Source of the DNA: Branchiostoma floridae
Lineage: Eukaryota > Chordata > Leptocardii > Amphioxiformes > Branchiostomatidae
Length of the DNA stretch: 64,000 nucleotides
Assembly: GCF_000003815.2 (NCBI RefSeq)
Contig: NC_049987.1
Span: forward strand, 18,279,164-18,343,163
Direction: 5' to 3'
Shown here: positions 1 through 10,992 of the stretch, in pieces
Numbering within the stretch: position 1 is the stretch's first letter
How the letters are laid out: each line of letters begins with the position of its first letter
Notes under the pieces: model-generated
The model's database searches: none
What the model saw: only the letters and a program-made list of their open reading frames with translations
What the model was told of the DNA's origin: nothing
Made by a program: the position numbers and the translations under genes

Positions 1-209
1 TCAATACGTAATAGTATACAGTAGTACGACCTTTGTATCATGGTGAACATACTGTACAGTACTGTAATACAGTTGGTCGTATGAAAAAAACTACATGTGT
101 GTCTTCACCGTAGTAAGTATGTCAAACATTTCATTATACAGTGACAAAGACAGTAGTAGTATGTACATGGAGCGGAAAGGGGGCACCTTAGGCGGCGCCA
201 GCAGACGAA

Positions 210-302
210 ATATTCGCGGTGGATTTAATTTCGCGGTGAAGCGGCCGCCGCGAAAACCGCGAATATTAATCCACCGCGAATATTTCTGCATTTACAGTAT
301 GT
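210..302. repeat. Palindromic CGCGGT repeat family, copy 1
   Basis: The segment is an inverted repeat built from TTCGCGGTGGATT and its complement AATCCACCGCGAA, centred on GCGGCCGC, and ends with TGCATTTACAGTA. Related copies lie at 18350-18520, 20336-20531 and 46600-46752. It sits just upstream of the acceptor of the 331-588 exon. Confidence 0.75.
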
Positions 303-330
303 CTTCATCTATCATCTTCTTTTTTTTCAG

Positions 331-588
331 TGTGCGGTCCGAACGTGCGTTGCTAGTGAGATCTCGAACAGTCTGTCTGTGTCGTCGTACAAAAGATACT
401 GGGGACAAGAGGGGATGACGTACCCATGTTACTATGAGGATGGGAACGAGAGGGAGGTTTCCCGTACAGTTGTCAAAGCCAGCAAATGGTTGGTCTTCCA
501 TGGACTCTTCTGGCCGTTGCTGATCTTGGTGCTTAGCTATGCGCTTGGGTACTTTTTCTGTTTAAAGTGTATTAGGCTTGAAGAATAG
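331..588 (+). CDS. Last exon of a probable BK-channel beta-subunit (KCNMB)-like membrane protein
   Basis: The exon follows a strong acceptor (polypyrimidine tract ending in TTTTTTTCAG at 330) and runs 86 codons in phase 0 to TAG at 586-588. It encodes an ectodomain piece with three cysteines (one in YPCYYEDG), a VFHGLFWPLL stretch, then a hydrophobic helix of about 20 residues and a short tail ending LKCIRLEE. The order 'PC(F/Y)Y - FH.LFWPLL - TM2 - short cytosolic end' is what I know from the C-terminal half of KCNMB accessory subunits, which tune calcium-activated potassium channels at the plasma membrane. Only the last exon is inside the window; earlier exons would lie to the left. The gene is convergent with the TPR gene that ends at 1072. 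A different two-TM channel accessory protein is possible. Confidence 0.5.
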   Translation, partial: CAVRTCVASEISNSLSVSSYKRYWGQEGMTYPCYYEDGNEREVSRTVVKASKWLVFHGLFWPLLILVLSYALGYFFCLKCIRLEE

Positions 589-1071
589 ACGTCTGGTGTG
601 TGGACGATTTTGAAATACTATTAGCAAATCTAGATCCTACTTGTACTTATCTATGAGAAATGATTTTTTAATATGCAATTTCTACACAAAGGAATGAAGC
701 TCACCTAAATCATAGCATCGGTCGTTGTGAAGCAATGAATTTATCCACAGATTTTGTGGTGTATACACAATATAGTACACACAAAGGTGTTACATCTAGG
801 TAGACTATAGCGACCCCCGTCTCTATTTGAGAGTGGTCACATGACTCTAACTGTACTTTGTTGCAATAGTTATGAGGTACAAGCATTACACAATATTTAT
901 TACAAAAAAATATGTTATGTGCACAAATAGTGTAAATGATTATGACGTTGTTGCGTTACTTGAAATAAAACGTCATTTTACTCTTGAGACTTACATACGT
1001 ATACGATACATCATGTGTATTATTGTCTTCCAATTGAAAGAAACAATCTTTGTTTTATGACCCTTTTTTCT
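589..1071. other. Intergenic space between convergent genes
   Basis: AT-rich sequence between the stop codons of the KCNMB-like gene (+) and the TPR gene (-). It should contain both 3' UTRs. No coding pattern or recognisable repeat was seen. Confidence 0.5.
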
Positions 1072-1206
1072 TCATTGTTCCTCAACCCAGTCTAAGAGAT
1101 AGCGGCATTGACCTTCCTCTGCCTCGGCCTCGTTTTCTTCCCAGTCGTTATTTTCACCCACGAACAGCTGCACACTCTGCCAGTACTGTGCAGCCTGCAG
1201 CGCCAT
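1072..1206 (-). CDS. TPR protein gene, exon 5 (3' terminal coding exon)
   Basis: On the minus strand an acceptor (ACTTCCGACAG) at 1207-1208 is followed by 45 codons in phase 0, ending in TGA at 1072-1074. The peptide begins MALQAAQYWQSVQLF, completing the second helix of a TPR, and ends in an acidic tail (ENEAEAEEGQ...LLDWVEEQ). The phase fits the donor of the previous exon at 1563 exactly. Confidence 0.7.
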   Translation of the reverse strand: MALQAAQYWQSVQLFVGENNDWEENEAEAEEGQCRYLLDWVEEQ

Positions 1207-1562
1207 CTGTCGGAAGTTAAATATATTGCAGAAATTTTGTAACAATGTGCATTCAGTCTTCTACAAGATTGTGAAGCCCAGTACACGCAATTTACGTTAA
1301 GATAATTAGTGAGTAACAAGCTGTACAGTTTGAAGTGATTTAACAATGAATGAAGAATCTTTAATAAACGCAAATGATAGTGTCACACTCTTGTTTTTCT
1401 TTGAAAATCGTAACAGCAAGAGCGAACTTTTGTCAGCAGCTGCAGTACTGATATTGTTTAGGTCTTCAACATAGTATAAAAGTTACTCATTATTATGACT
1501 GAAACCATTGTATAAAATTAAAGTACATTTGACGGGGAAATTTGAAAAAAAAAATGAATTAC

Positions 1563-1689
1563 CTCGAATGTGGCCCTGGCTTCTTTTTTGTCCTTCATGT
1601 CCACAAAGGTCGTTCCAAGGTTACGCAATATGGCGGACACCGCCCACGGCGCACACACCTTCCCCAGTTCAACCGCCCGTCGGTAGTAG
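1563..1689 (-). CDS. TPR protein gene, exon 4
   Basis: Minus-strand exon between an acceptor (TTAACTGTAG) and a donor (TTCGAG|GTAATT). It takes one base from the previous exon and ends in phase 0. It encodes YYRRAVELGKVCAP followed by a second helix pair, ILRNLGTTFVDMKDKKEA, which is typical TPR spacing. Joined to exon 3 the sequence reads through GEYDKAVSYYRRAVEL, a textbook TPR helix B, which supports the join although the intron is 7.4 kb. Confidence 0.7.
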
Positions 1690-2000
1690 CTACAGTTAAG
1701 GTGACGTCATTGGTTAGATGTAGTCGAAGAATTTTTCTTGTTTGCTTCATCTAAATTCAGGTTAATTCATCCTAATCTATGTATCAATAGATTATCATTG
1801 TTTATTGTTTGTTTGCAGTAGACGTTTTTGTTTATTTTGTACAGTTTTCGCTTGATAAGCCTGAAGTGTCAAAAGACTGAAATTTTATTTTTTTTGTCAT
1901 AAGGTAGGCGTCTCTTATCGAACAATTAGTCGGCAAGCGCCCTCTGGCGAAACATACAGAATCTGCAATACATGCATAAACATAAACAATAGACAAGCGA

Positions 2001-2355
2001 CAAATAGTATCCTTTTTGAGGTGCGTAATTATTGGCCCTCCAGTATGAGTGATGCGGAAATCGTCGTCTGGAGCCTAAAGTCACCTATGTGCTAAAGCGA
2101 CCATCCTGAAGCAGATGCCTAATTCCACAGAAAGCAGAAAACTTGTCGATGGGCGGGTGGGTGGGACGCTTCAGGCTCCAGACTTTGCCGGAGGGCCAGC
2201 ACACAGAAGAATGATATATTCATGCGCGCATCTCTTATTTATAGGGGGAGTGACGTCATACTTTTCGGGCCAATCATTGTGCACCTCAAATAGTATCCTT
2301 TTTGAGGTGCGTAATTATTGGCCCTCCAGTATGAGTGATGCGGAAATCGTCGTCT
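2001..2355. repeat. Short inverted-terminal-repeat element with a duplicated 69-bp end
   Basis: Bases 2001-2069 and 2287-2355 are a perfect 69-bp direct repeat. The segment 2015-2290 also has inverted ends: TTTGAGGTGC..AAT.ATTGGCCC on the left matches the complement of GGGCCAATCATTGTGCACCTCAAA on the right. The right arm (2187-2292) recurs as a near-identical copy at 7124-7229. I read it as a non-autonomous DNA element in the TPR gene intron. Confidence 0.6.
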
Positions 2356-4204
2356 TCCGCCTTTGCCATCTCTGGCTATTGAGCCCTTCCTTTTCCCTTT
2401 GAACCCCTTAACTTTGTACCTGTGTCAGTATCTATAATTAGTATAGATATCTAGCTAACGTAACCGCCCTTCAGCGTAACGCATCAACGTGTCTGTGTCT
2501 GTATACATCAACGCGTTCGTATCTGGATCTATCTGGCTAATATAACATTCCTTTGGAAGAACACTTGTCATCCGCTCCCTCTTTACCTCTTTCATCACAC
2601 CCTTTCTCATTATTCTCTCTCAACTCCCCATCTCTCATTTCCCCTCTCTCAACTCCCTTCTCTCATGTAACTCCTTTCTCATCTTACCTCTCACGCTGCC
2701 TCTCCCTTGTACGGTACCCACTCTCAAACAACCCAACACTCATATATAGCCCACTCTCATTTTTTGCTGCACGACAAACAAAATGGAGGAAGCAACGCAA
2801 AATTGTTATCTCAAAACCGTTCCTCTACGATCACTCGAAGGAAGAACGATAAGGACACGGCCAAGCCCAGTTCTGAATTATCCGCGTTAGAGGTAAAACA
2901 AAACTATTTTTCCCTCGCATCGCAGGACCATTTGTCTTGAGCCTCGACTGTCTCTATGCCCAACGGCCCCCAGCCTTATCCAACCTCAACTTTCAAGCAT
3001 CCGCTTGACGATGCTGATCCCCAACCTTTCAGAGGACGGAGACGCTCATATTTGCCACTCTTCCTGCTTAATAAACTCGACCCACCGAAGCAACAATATG
3101 GAAAGACACCAGGCTTGCACAAGTGGAGTGCAAAACTGTTCCAAACGCCCACCGCGACCTCGGAGATGCATAATGCCCAAAAGTATTATTCTGAGTCCGG
3201 ACGACCTCTCAACAGTTCAAACACGAAATTCTTTTTCCTCAATAGAGATAGCGGTAAGCCCAAGATGGAATCGAAAGACAAACATAGTGTTCCACATCAT
3301 AGCTTCGATGTTGGGATCCGGTGTAAAATCTGTAAAGGTACTTGTGTCGGCTGATTCAACTCAGTCAGTGAAGCGACAGCCAGAGATGATAAATCCGTCT
3401 AATACAATAGCGAAGTAACACCTTACGGTATCCAGCCTACGATTTCTTACAAGGTTTCCGACCTAGAAAAGTCCTTCCTTCTTTAATACCAGTCTGAGCC
3501 ATTTTATTATTAGTCTTATTACCAAAATTGTATTAACCAAAAGAGTGTTCTAATCCATGTCTAGCTTTGATGCTTCAATTATGGTACACGATCTCGGAGT
3601 GCAATACAGAGAAACGCCCCTAGGTGTCTCAAATCGAAAGCTAACAGGAGGAGCTCATGTGACCACTCCAGAGTCCCTGTCACACAGGCATGTGTGGCGA
3701 TAGGGAGTATACGTGCCTGGCAAAGGCGCATATCACAACATCTGATATCCTTGCGGTTCCACACTGGATTTCTTAGTCTACCAAATGCAGAGGCGGCCAA
3801 GAGCGATCCTTCTCTTTGCGTCGTTTTAGTACTATGTACAACACTTCCCAGGAAAACAAACTCAGATTTTCACAACTATTGTGACCTCTATGGAAAAGAT
3901 TTCTTGAACTATTTACCCGAGATGACTTCTCACTTGCAGTATTTCCTTTTCGAGCCCCTTTTCTTACATGCGACTTCAAGCTCACTTGTCGAGAACTGCA
4001 ATTTGCTGAATATTGGCGCTGAAAATGTAGCGTCATTATGCAAAGTCTCGGGCTGGGACGAAAATTAAGTACAGAGCAGAGTGGACTCATTCTTCAGTCA
4101 ACCGCCATCTATCACACCACAGTCATCTCTCAGTAAGACATCTGGACCCGCATATCTCCAGTTTTAAAACACTTTTATTCAGTTATGCCAAACTGGTTAC
4201 GAAA
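2356..4204. other. Intron sequence with a pyrimidine-rich tract
   Basis: Lies inside the 7.4-kb intron between TPR exons 3 and 4. About 2560-2760 is C/T-rich on the plus strand (many CTCTC and CATTTCC units). Short open frames here show no recognisable domain and no convincing splice sites. No other element was identified. Confidence 0.4.
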
Positions 4205-4285
4205 TGTGAATAAAGAGACTCTTTTTACACAACCAATGCTTTATTCACACCGCCGTTTCGGTGACCGTCTGTTACCTTCTTCAGG
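4205..4285 (-). mobile_element. 3' tail of a retroelement with a hammerhead-like motif, copy 1
   Basis: Read on the minus strand, CCTGAAGAAGG is followed by a stem GGTAAC/GTCACC, then CCGAAACGG, an AATAAA signal, and a tail GAGTCTCTTTATT. The arrangement CUGA-N-GA, stem, GAAA resembles a hammerhead ribozyme core. The same order recurs at 36609-36688. Such tails are known from Penelope-like elements, but no reverse transcriptase or GIY-YIG region was seen next to it. Confidence 0.4.
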
Positions 4286-4914
4286 GCAATTCTGACTGGT
4301 TCACATTGTACTGCAGGACAGGTGTCGCTGCTCACAGTTCAGATGCGGTCACAAAACAAAAAGTATTTACATATGTTAAAACAGCTTTGATGCACACATT
4401 TACAATGCGGTCCCAAACGTAAAGGAGTGTAATACATCCATAACACAATCAGTTGTCAATTAACGATGAATTGATGTAACGTTTTTTTTTTTTTTCCCTA
4501 CTTCTTAAGAATATTGTCCCACACGTGGTTAAGGAATGTGTTTCTTGCGTACTGCCTAGAAAATTCGCACTTGTATACCTTCCAGTGTAATATGCCTTGC
4601 CCTTGGTGCCTATTTAGTGCGACCGTCCTTATATAACAACACAATTTTGTGGATTCAATGCCTTCTCGATCTCATGGCGATATGATTTCTGGCTTGCGGT
4701 CTTCAAAACCTTTTACGGCGAAGTACGAGTATGTTTTCCTTCCTAAAACATCCACCGTGAGCTCCATATTCTTCTGCGGCACTTCCTGTGCCTGCCTGGG
4801 TATTTCAATTTCGTAAACTCACGGAGGTTTTAAATTTGGTTGAGTTCAATGTGAAGACGCTGGTGCCACCTCTCTGTGTATGAACGGAACTGATCTGAAC
4901 CGAGATCAATATCT
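4286..4914. other. Intron sequence, no feature recognised
   Basis: Flanks the tail-like repeat and may be the rest of that element on the minus strand. No coding homology could be recognised. A poly-T run lies near 4484-4496. Confidence 0.3.
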
Positions 4915-5395
4915 TCCCGCGACACTCGCCGGTGCCTGCCCGGGTCTTACCAACTTCGTGAGCTCTACCCGCGACACTCGCCGGTGCCTGCCCGGGTCTT
5001 ACCATCTTCGTGAGCTCTACCCGCGACACTCGCCGGTGCCTGCCCGGGTCTTACCATGGCCATCTTCGTGAGCTCTACCCGCGACACTCGCCGGTGCCTG
5101 CCCGGGTCTTACCATCTTCGTGAGCTCTACCCGCGACACTCGCCGGTGCCTGCCCGGGCCTTACCATCTTCGTGAGCTCTACCCGCGACACTCGCCGGTG
5201 ACTGCCCGGGCCTTACCATCTTCGTCGTTCGTGAGCTCTACCCGCGACACTCGCTGGTGCCTGCCCGGGCCTTACCATCTTCGTCGTTCGTGAGCTCTAC
5301 CCGCGACACTCGCCGGTGCCTGCCCGGGCCTTACCATCTTCGTGAGCTCTACCCGCGGCACTCGCCGGTGCCTGCCCGGGCTGTACCGTCTTCAT
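4915..5395. repeat. GC-rich minisatellite, about 52-bp unit, nine copies
   Basis: Nine tandem copies of a unit containing CCCGCGACACTCGCCGGTG, GCCCGGG and CCATCTTCGTGAGCTCTA. Units start near 4917, 4970, 5022, 5079, 5131, 5183, 5242, 5300 and 5352. Some copies carry 6- or 7-bp insertions (ATGGCC, GTCGTTC). The 18-residue periodic peptide on the minus strand is a by-product of the repeat, not evidence of a gene. Confidence 0.9.
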
Positions 5396-7123
5396 GAGCT
5401 GTCCTTTCCTTGTGGCACTCAAGTGTCCGGAATGGCGAGGAGGGTGAGGGGGCCTAAGAGAGGCTGACAGGCTGCTGTTCCTGCGCCACCACTTGCTGCT
5501 ACATCTTTTGTCGTACCTGCCGCATCTGAAGATCCCTGAAGTCCGAAACTTCTTACAAGGGTCGTTACGGGTGGGGGAGAACGTCACGCGTGAACCAGCA
5601 CGTCCCGGTTCCTGAGAACTATGCGGAAAACAAAACACAATTATCGATACCGCTGACGAAATTACACACAAAATCCAGCCGTAACAATATCCACACCATA
5701 CGCACTCGACATCCCCCCGCCTAGCGCTCAAAGGTGGGCAAGCCACGATAACATGAACAGTCCTAGGCCATGCGTGCTCCCCGTACATACATGCTCAACA
5801 ACCAAACGCTAAGCTTGGTAAAAATAGGCCACGCACACGACAATCACCTTACGTACGGGCAACACCCACGCAATCCAAAAAGTTAAACTTGACAAACGAA
5901 AACGTATAACAATAACATGTACGTAACAAAAACCACGCTCTAGAAACGCTGGCAGTCTGCATTACTACATCGCCCACGAGGGGGATGGCGGCGGGTTTCA
6001 ATTCCTGAAAAGAACTCCAAAAATGGTAGCCATAGTGATTCCCGATGCCATGACAGTGCTATCCTAAAATCCTGCATAAACCATACACACGAAAAAATAT
6101 ATAAAGATTTAAAGAAAATGACAAAACAACCGATCTGGATCTAGATATTTGATGGACCTCCGCACTGTAGGGAGGCGTTCGTGGAATTCCCTGGTAGAGG
6201 ATGGATGCAGATTGTGATTTCAGCCACGGCGATACTGTGAGTATCCATCTTGCTTCTTTGTTCGGGGTTTCAAACCACGTGTCTGCGTATCACTAGAATA
6301 TACACAAAAAATCAGAAAATGACAAGAAAATGGTGAACATCTCGGTCTGAAACTCTCCTCAATAACAGACAAAAGCCTCCCTTGCCTTCCAAGGTAGAGG
6401 ATGGCAACGGATTCTATTATCCCACCACGGTGACTCAGAGGGTAGCCATGTTGCATCTCCTCGACAGCGACAGCTCTAGCATCCTGGTAACACTTTCATA
6501 AAACAAGAAAAACACACAAATAGCAAACTCCTAAACAGCACCACTAATCAGCGTCGTCAAAAGGTGGCCACAGCAAAATTCAACAGAGGATGCGATCGAA
6601 TATACCAAAAACTGAAAAGAAACATTCTAAATATTAAAGGTAGCTCTCTCCCGTCGGACCTGCATACAGCGGCAAAGCGTTCACAAAACACTCAGCAAAC
6701 AGGCAACAGACAAAACGCGACAATGAAACTATGTGACAGTCAACCGGAAAAATTTGCAAAAACGTGAAGTTCTTCCGTACGGCAGAAACATGACTCTGCG
6801 AGCCCTGCAACAGGCCTAGACTACAGATATCAAACATGTCTCACCACAACACCATACCACAAAACGAACAAGTAAATCTCCAGACCGGGCTCAGATAGTG
6901 CCTTCCTGTGTTCGACCAAACCTTGCGTGGTACCGTGTATCTCTGATACAATACCCGAGAGAGTACGAGCTGCCGTCACGAGCTTGAGCTGCTGCACCGC
7001 ATCGTGTAGTAGCGAGTCTCCCGCCGGCATTCTCGTGGCCTTTTCCCGGCAACGACGTGGCCTTTTCCCGGCAAGTTTTCTGCGCTGGGGCGATGAAGGA
7101 CGTACGCTGCTAGCTTCAGACGA
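5396..7123. other. Intron sequence, probably old transposable-element DNA
   Basis: No exon was recognised. Between about 6150 and 6480 two loosely similar blocks share GGTAGAGGATGG, CCACGG and AAAATCAGAAAATGACA-like strings, suggesting a degraded duplication. Short open frames lack domains. Confidence 0.35.
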
Positions 7124-7229
7124 GCCGGAGGGCCAGCACACAGAAGAATGATATATTCATGCGCGCATCTCTTATTTATAGGGGGAGTGACGTCATACTT
7201 TTCGGGCCAATCATTGTGCACCTCAAATA
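7124..7229 (-). repeat. Second copy of the 106-bp element arm, with CCAAT, CRE and TATA-like motifs
   Basis: Matches 2187-2292 almost base for base. Read on the minus strand it contains GGCCAAT, then TATGACGTCACT (CRE-like), then CCCCCTATAAATAAG (TATA-like) in promoter-like order and spacing. Because the arm belongs to an inverted-repeat element, the promoter-like look may be incidental. Confidence 0.7.
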
Positions 7230-8940
7230 ATAGATCGTTTTCATGTGACGTCACAGTCACGTTCGAACGGCCATGTTGGATGATAAGCTGCTCGATCTCC
7301 ACACGGCTGTGTGTTGCACGTGGTGGGCCCGTACATGGAAAGAAGTTTTTTTGTGGTTATTATTTACAAACGGGCTGGTTGTTCGATGTGCTAACTGCGA
7401 GTTCCATGAACACAGGATACAGCGTACTCGCCGTTTCTATCTAACTACACAGTTATCCCTTTTTAACTCGATTGAATCACTATTCTAGCGGCCAGCCAAC
7501 ATGGGTCCCCGTGCGGAGTTTGCTCATCTGTGATCAATTGTTACAAATTTAGTCGTTTTTTTGTACGTAAAGACGTGGTCTTTTAGAAAATAGTACTCTC
7601 CTCTGGAGGAAAATAGTCATTTCATGGAATACGGCCCATCTACATTTCGTTATTCTAGTTATTTGCACAATGAGCATATACGTTTCCCACGTCAGAGGTT
7701 GAACTTCTACCTCAAGTCAAGTCAAGTGTAGTGACAGGTTAACCGGTTAGACAGCATTACAGACAGGGTGTGACACGGGCAGGTCAGCACTGCAAGCTTA
7801 AAGATCTCTAAATTTGTCACCAACTTTGTCTCACAGGTGGGAATATATTTACTGTGTACGTTCTAGTTGAAGAAATGAAGGTTGTCTTCTGTCGCAGTGA
7901 GCAGGGTTTGAAAAGCTTCGTAGAATGCATGCGCAAGTTACCACGCACACATATGCGTAGCTATTATTGTAGAAAATATGTCACGACCAAACATTAGCCT
8001 CAGGGAATTCTTCTGGTTTTCATAATGGCGATACGATCGAATGTTTATCTTGTTCTCAGTTAAGCGTATTGGGGGAGAATACAATAACGTTACGATGTCG
8101 AGGTGATGTACAAGTTGGTGGAGTTAAGACATTGTAGTCCAACTTTGTCGCAGTATGGCTGAAAATACGTAGTTTGGGTTGTTACATTTTGCACTAGATG
8201 TGTTTACAAAATCTCTCACTGGCTGGGTTTAATGAGGGGGGCTGAAACTGTCGGGCTAGGAGAGCGTTTTTAGTCAGGCTATGGTTACGTACGAAGTAGT
8301 TGAGTCAGACCGTACCTCAGGCCGGAAGACAAGTCGTATTGAAGCTCGTTGGGTGAACTACGCGCGAGTTCTCCAAATTACGTCGCGCCTTGTCAAACAA
8401 CGTCGTAGTTGGCTGAAGCACGCCGTAGCTCAGTTTTGACCGGAGTAGAAAACCATTCACACGGAGTCAGAGTTGGAGAAGCGCCAAATCTTGCCCCTTG
8501 TGAGGCAAGTGGATAGTGAGGGCAGCTGGATACTGGGGTAGACTGTGTAACGCAAACTCCGCTGTATAGGGCTGTAACTAGTCTAGTCCTCAGTGCGCAG
8601 CCTATATGATAGGAGTGTACATAACGCTTAACGTTATATAGTCGCCCAGGGTAGCGGTAACAGATGTCCGGGTATTCAACCATCGGCAAGAGCGTTAGAT
8701 CGTCGAATGCCTTTTCTCTTAAAGCACATGGATCAAGACCTATTATTGCAACTTTGTCCTGATATCTAGCCTTGGCTACATCACTATATCATTCACAGTA
8801 CGGAGACAAAACAGCACACTTGAACCCGCCGCAAGTAACTTTGATAGCACCGTTCTGTGTTCTAGTCATCCAGGTTATCATCCAACATGGCGCCCACGCG
8901 AGGCGAAGCGGTTTTCGAACGTTCTGTGAAAACGATCTAT
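7230..8940. mobile_element. Candidate 1.7-kb DNA transposon with inverted ends
   Basis: The left end ATAGATCGTTTTCA, followed by GTTCGAACGGCCATGTTGGATGATAA, is matched in inverse order at the right end, TTATCATCCAACATGG...TTTTCGAACGTTC...TGAAAACGATCTAT. The arms are diverged. No transposase domain was seen in the interior, and no clean target duplication was found. It abuts the 106-bp arm copy on its left. Confidence 0.5.
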
Positions 8941-8967
8941 ACTGGAAGTAATTTGACAACATTGTAC

Positions 8968-9052
8968 ACACACGTGATAGTACACGTGATGGCACACGTG
9001 ATAACACACGTGATTGTACACGTGATTGTTCACGTGATTGTACACGTGATGG
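8968..9052. repeat. Array of seven CACGTG boxes, 12-bp period
   Basis: Seven tandem 12-bp units of the form (A/T/G)(C/T)ACACGTGAT each contain the palindrome CACGTG, a canonical E-box. The array ends 8 bases before the GT donor of TPR exon 3 (9059-9060 on the minus strand), so it occupies the start of that intron. Confidence 0.9.
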
Positions 9053-9060
9053 AGACATAC

Positions 9061-9238
9061 CTTACGGCCTTGTCATATTCCCCTTGGTATTTGTACAGAT
9101 TGCCCAGGTCCTTTAGCACATCTATAGTCCTGTCGTGGGCGAGGCCGTAGATATGCTGGTATATGAAAAGGGAGGTCTGTAAGCTCCGCTCGGCTTCGCT
9201 GTTCTTGTACTCACAACCTATGCATTGGTACGTGTTCG
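9061..9238 (-). CDS. TPR protein gene, exon 3
   Basis: Minus-strand exon with acceptor TTTCATTTCCAG and donor GTAAG|GTATGT. It takes one base from exon 2 and leaves two, fitting exon 4. The 58 codons include SEAERSLQTSLFIYQHIYG (helix A/B of one TPR) and VLKDLGNLYKYQGEYDKAV (the next). The pattern A.RS...L.IY....G..H..T...L..LGNLY...G.YDKA is the kinesin-light-chain-like TPR type. Confidence 0.8.
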
Positions 9239-9724
9239 CTGGAAATGAAAGAAAAAAACTACGTGCAAAAATATGTAACATGCATTGGCATAATACCGGT
9301 AGTAAGACTTATACCGGTAGATTAAAAATACTGGAACTTAAAGAGATCTACACATGCAACAATAGTTATTTCTGAGCTGTGCACACTTCAGACATCTAGG
9401 TGTCCAATACATCATTTACAAAGCATCGATAACAATGCATTCGAAGACAACAAGGCCAAAAGTTTTCAGTATCTTTTTCGGGGTAGGCAGCTCGTCGTGG
9501 GACGAACACACTGTCACATTCATTGCCAAATTTATAGATCATAATTACACATGCTCACGGCACAAGACGAACATGATTCAACAACAATCTTGAATTTCTG
9601 TTGGTGATCTACAACTCATGTAAAAGTGTGAAGAATCGTTGCATAATAGCCCGGATCTACGACTGAATGGGCAAAATTGAACGTACGCAGCCATTTTCCC
9701 GCCATTTTTATATCTACGCTAGCA
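9239..9724. other. Intron sequence upstream of the LINE
   Basis: Contains two ACCGGTA-type short repeats near 9293-9317. No coding feature was found. The LINE homology begins near 9725. Confidence 0.4.
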
Positions 9725-9881
9725 GTGAAGTGTTACAGAGGAGGGTTCGTTGACTGAGGAAGGCGAAGGTTACACCTTCTTCTGGAAAGGCCTCCCTGAG
9801 GATGAAAGAAGGCTATATGGAGTAGGTTTTGCAATTCGAACAGAACTCCTGAAAGTAGCAAAGGAAGACCCTCAAGGACTA

Positions 9882-10978
9882 ACGCAAGGTTACCAGTTTA
9901 CGTGCAGGACCAGTTTACGGTCAGTTATGGGCAGGTGCAGACTTCGAGGTGAATTGTGAAAAAGAAAATTCTCTTCAGTAGGCAAGGAGTACGTCTTTAG
10001 TATCTATGGACATATATCTTATTTATGATATATGTTTGCATCCAGCAAAGCAGCCGACTAAACGTTTGAAAAGCCTGACAACAATTTAAATTGACGCATG
10101 GGATCATAGAACACTGTTATAGATGGCCCGGTTTTAATCGTAATTCTCAATCGCTAACTTCGTCCCCTCTTTCTAAATCCTACAAACTCTATAACAATTG
10201 CAACATCGCCTGAAACCAAACCTGCAGTTCTTATCTCAAGAATCCATGGTGATTTTATGTATGTTATCCAAAGGAAGTCTTAAAAACTACATGAAAACAA
10301 GTGACTGTCGTCGCCGAGCCGGTAGTTTTCGAACGCCATGTTGCATCACGTGACTGTGCATTTCAAGCTTGTGCACTGGAGAGCAGGGCAAAATCGCTAA
10401 GGGGCGCTGTTTTAGCCAAACTCATGTGGGGAGGGCACGGCGCGACGGAGCCATATGTATACTGAACGCGTTTCAAGGCCAATAACTATCTATACAATCA
10501 ATAAAAACATATAAATGCGTCGCCGATGTCATGAGTACCATTGGGCAAGTTGTGGAACAGCATGGCGCTAGGGGTGGCGTTCTGTTGGGGCAAAGATGAC
10601 TTACCGGTAAGTTTAGCGGCGATGCAAAGTGCACGGCATGGCGTCGATGTAAACATTTATCCATCGTGTTATCTCAGTGGACTACTTGGGGAACTTTTTA
10701 TGGGAAATGATCAATTATATGGCCTTTAGAAAAATAACTCCAGAGAGAAACACCCAACTGACCGTAAACTGGTCACCCTGAAAGAATTCTTGGCTGCAGA
10801 CTTGTTTTTTAAAGAAGCTCGCACGGCGATAAATCCAACAGAAGAAATATGATGCCACACAAAAGTTGATGCAGACCGACTAAGATATCTTCCAAAAGGA
10901 GAGTTTTTCATTTCTGCCTGAGAGTTTTCCGTAAAACTGCGTTGTTAATATATCGACCGTAAACTGGTAACCTTGCGT
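9882..10978. mobile_element. TA-flanked DNA transposon nested in the LINE endonuclease
   Basis: The ends ACGCAAGGTTACCAGTTTACG (left) and its exact complement (right) form terminal inverted repeats of at least 21 bp, flanked by TA at 9880-9881 and 10979-10980. A second inverted pair, CCAGTTTACGGTCAGTT and AACTGACCGTAAACTGG, lies at about 9910 and 10760. Removing the insert plus one TA leaves the LINE frame continuous (..QGL then SER..). It is 1097 bp with no transposase domain, so non-autonomous; the TA target suggests a Tc1/mariner-type or similar mobiliser. Confidence 0.88.
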
Positions 10979-10992
10979 TAAGTGAAAGGATA

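Noticed and set aside
3005-4090. Frames of 105-137 codons on both strands
   Set aside because: No recognisable domain, no supporting splice sites and overlapping frames on both strands; treated as intron sequence.
4915-5395. Possible CRISPR-like regular repeats
   Set aside because: Units are contiguous with no unique spacers and the DNA is eukaryotic; it is a minisatellite.
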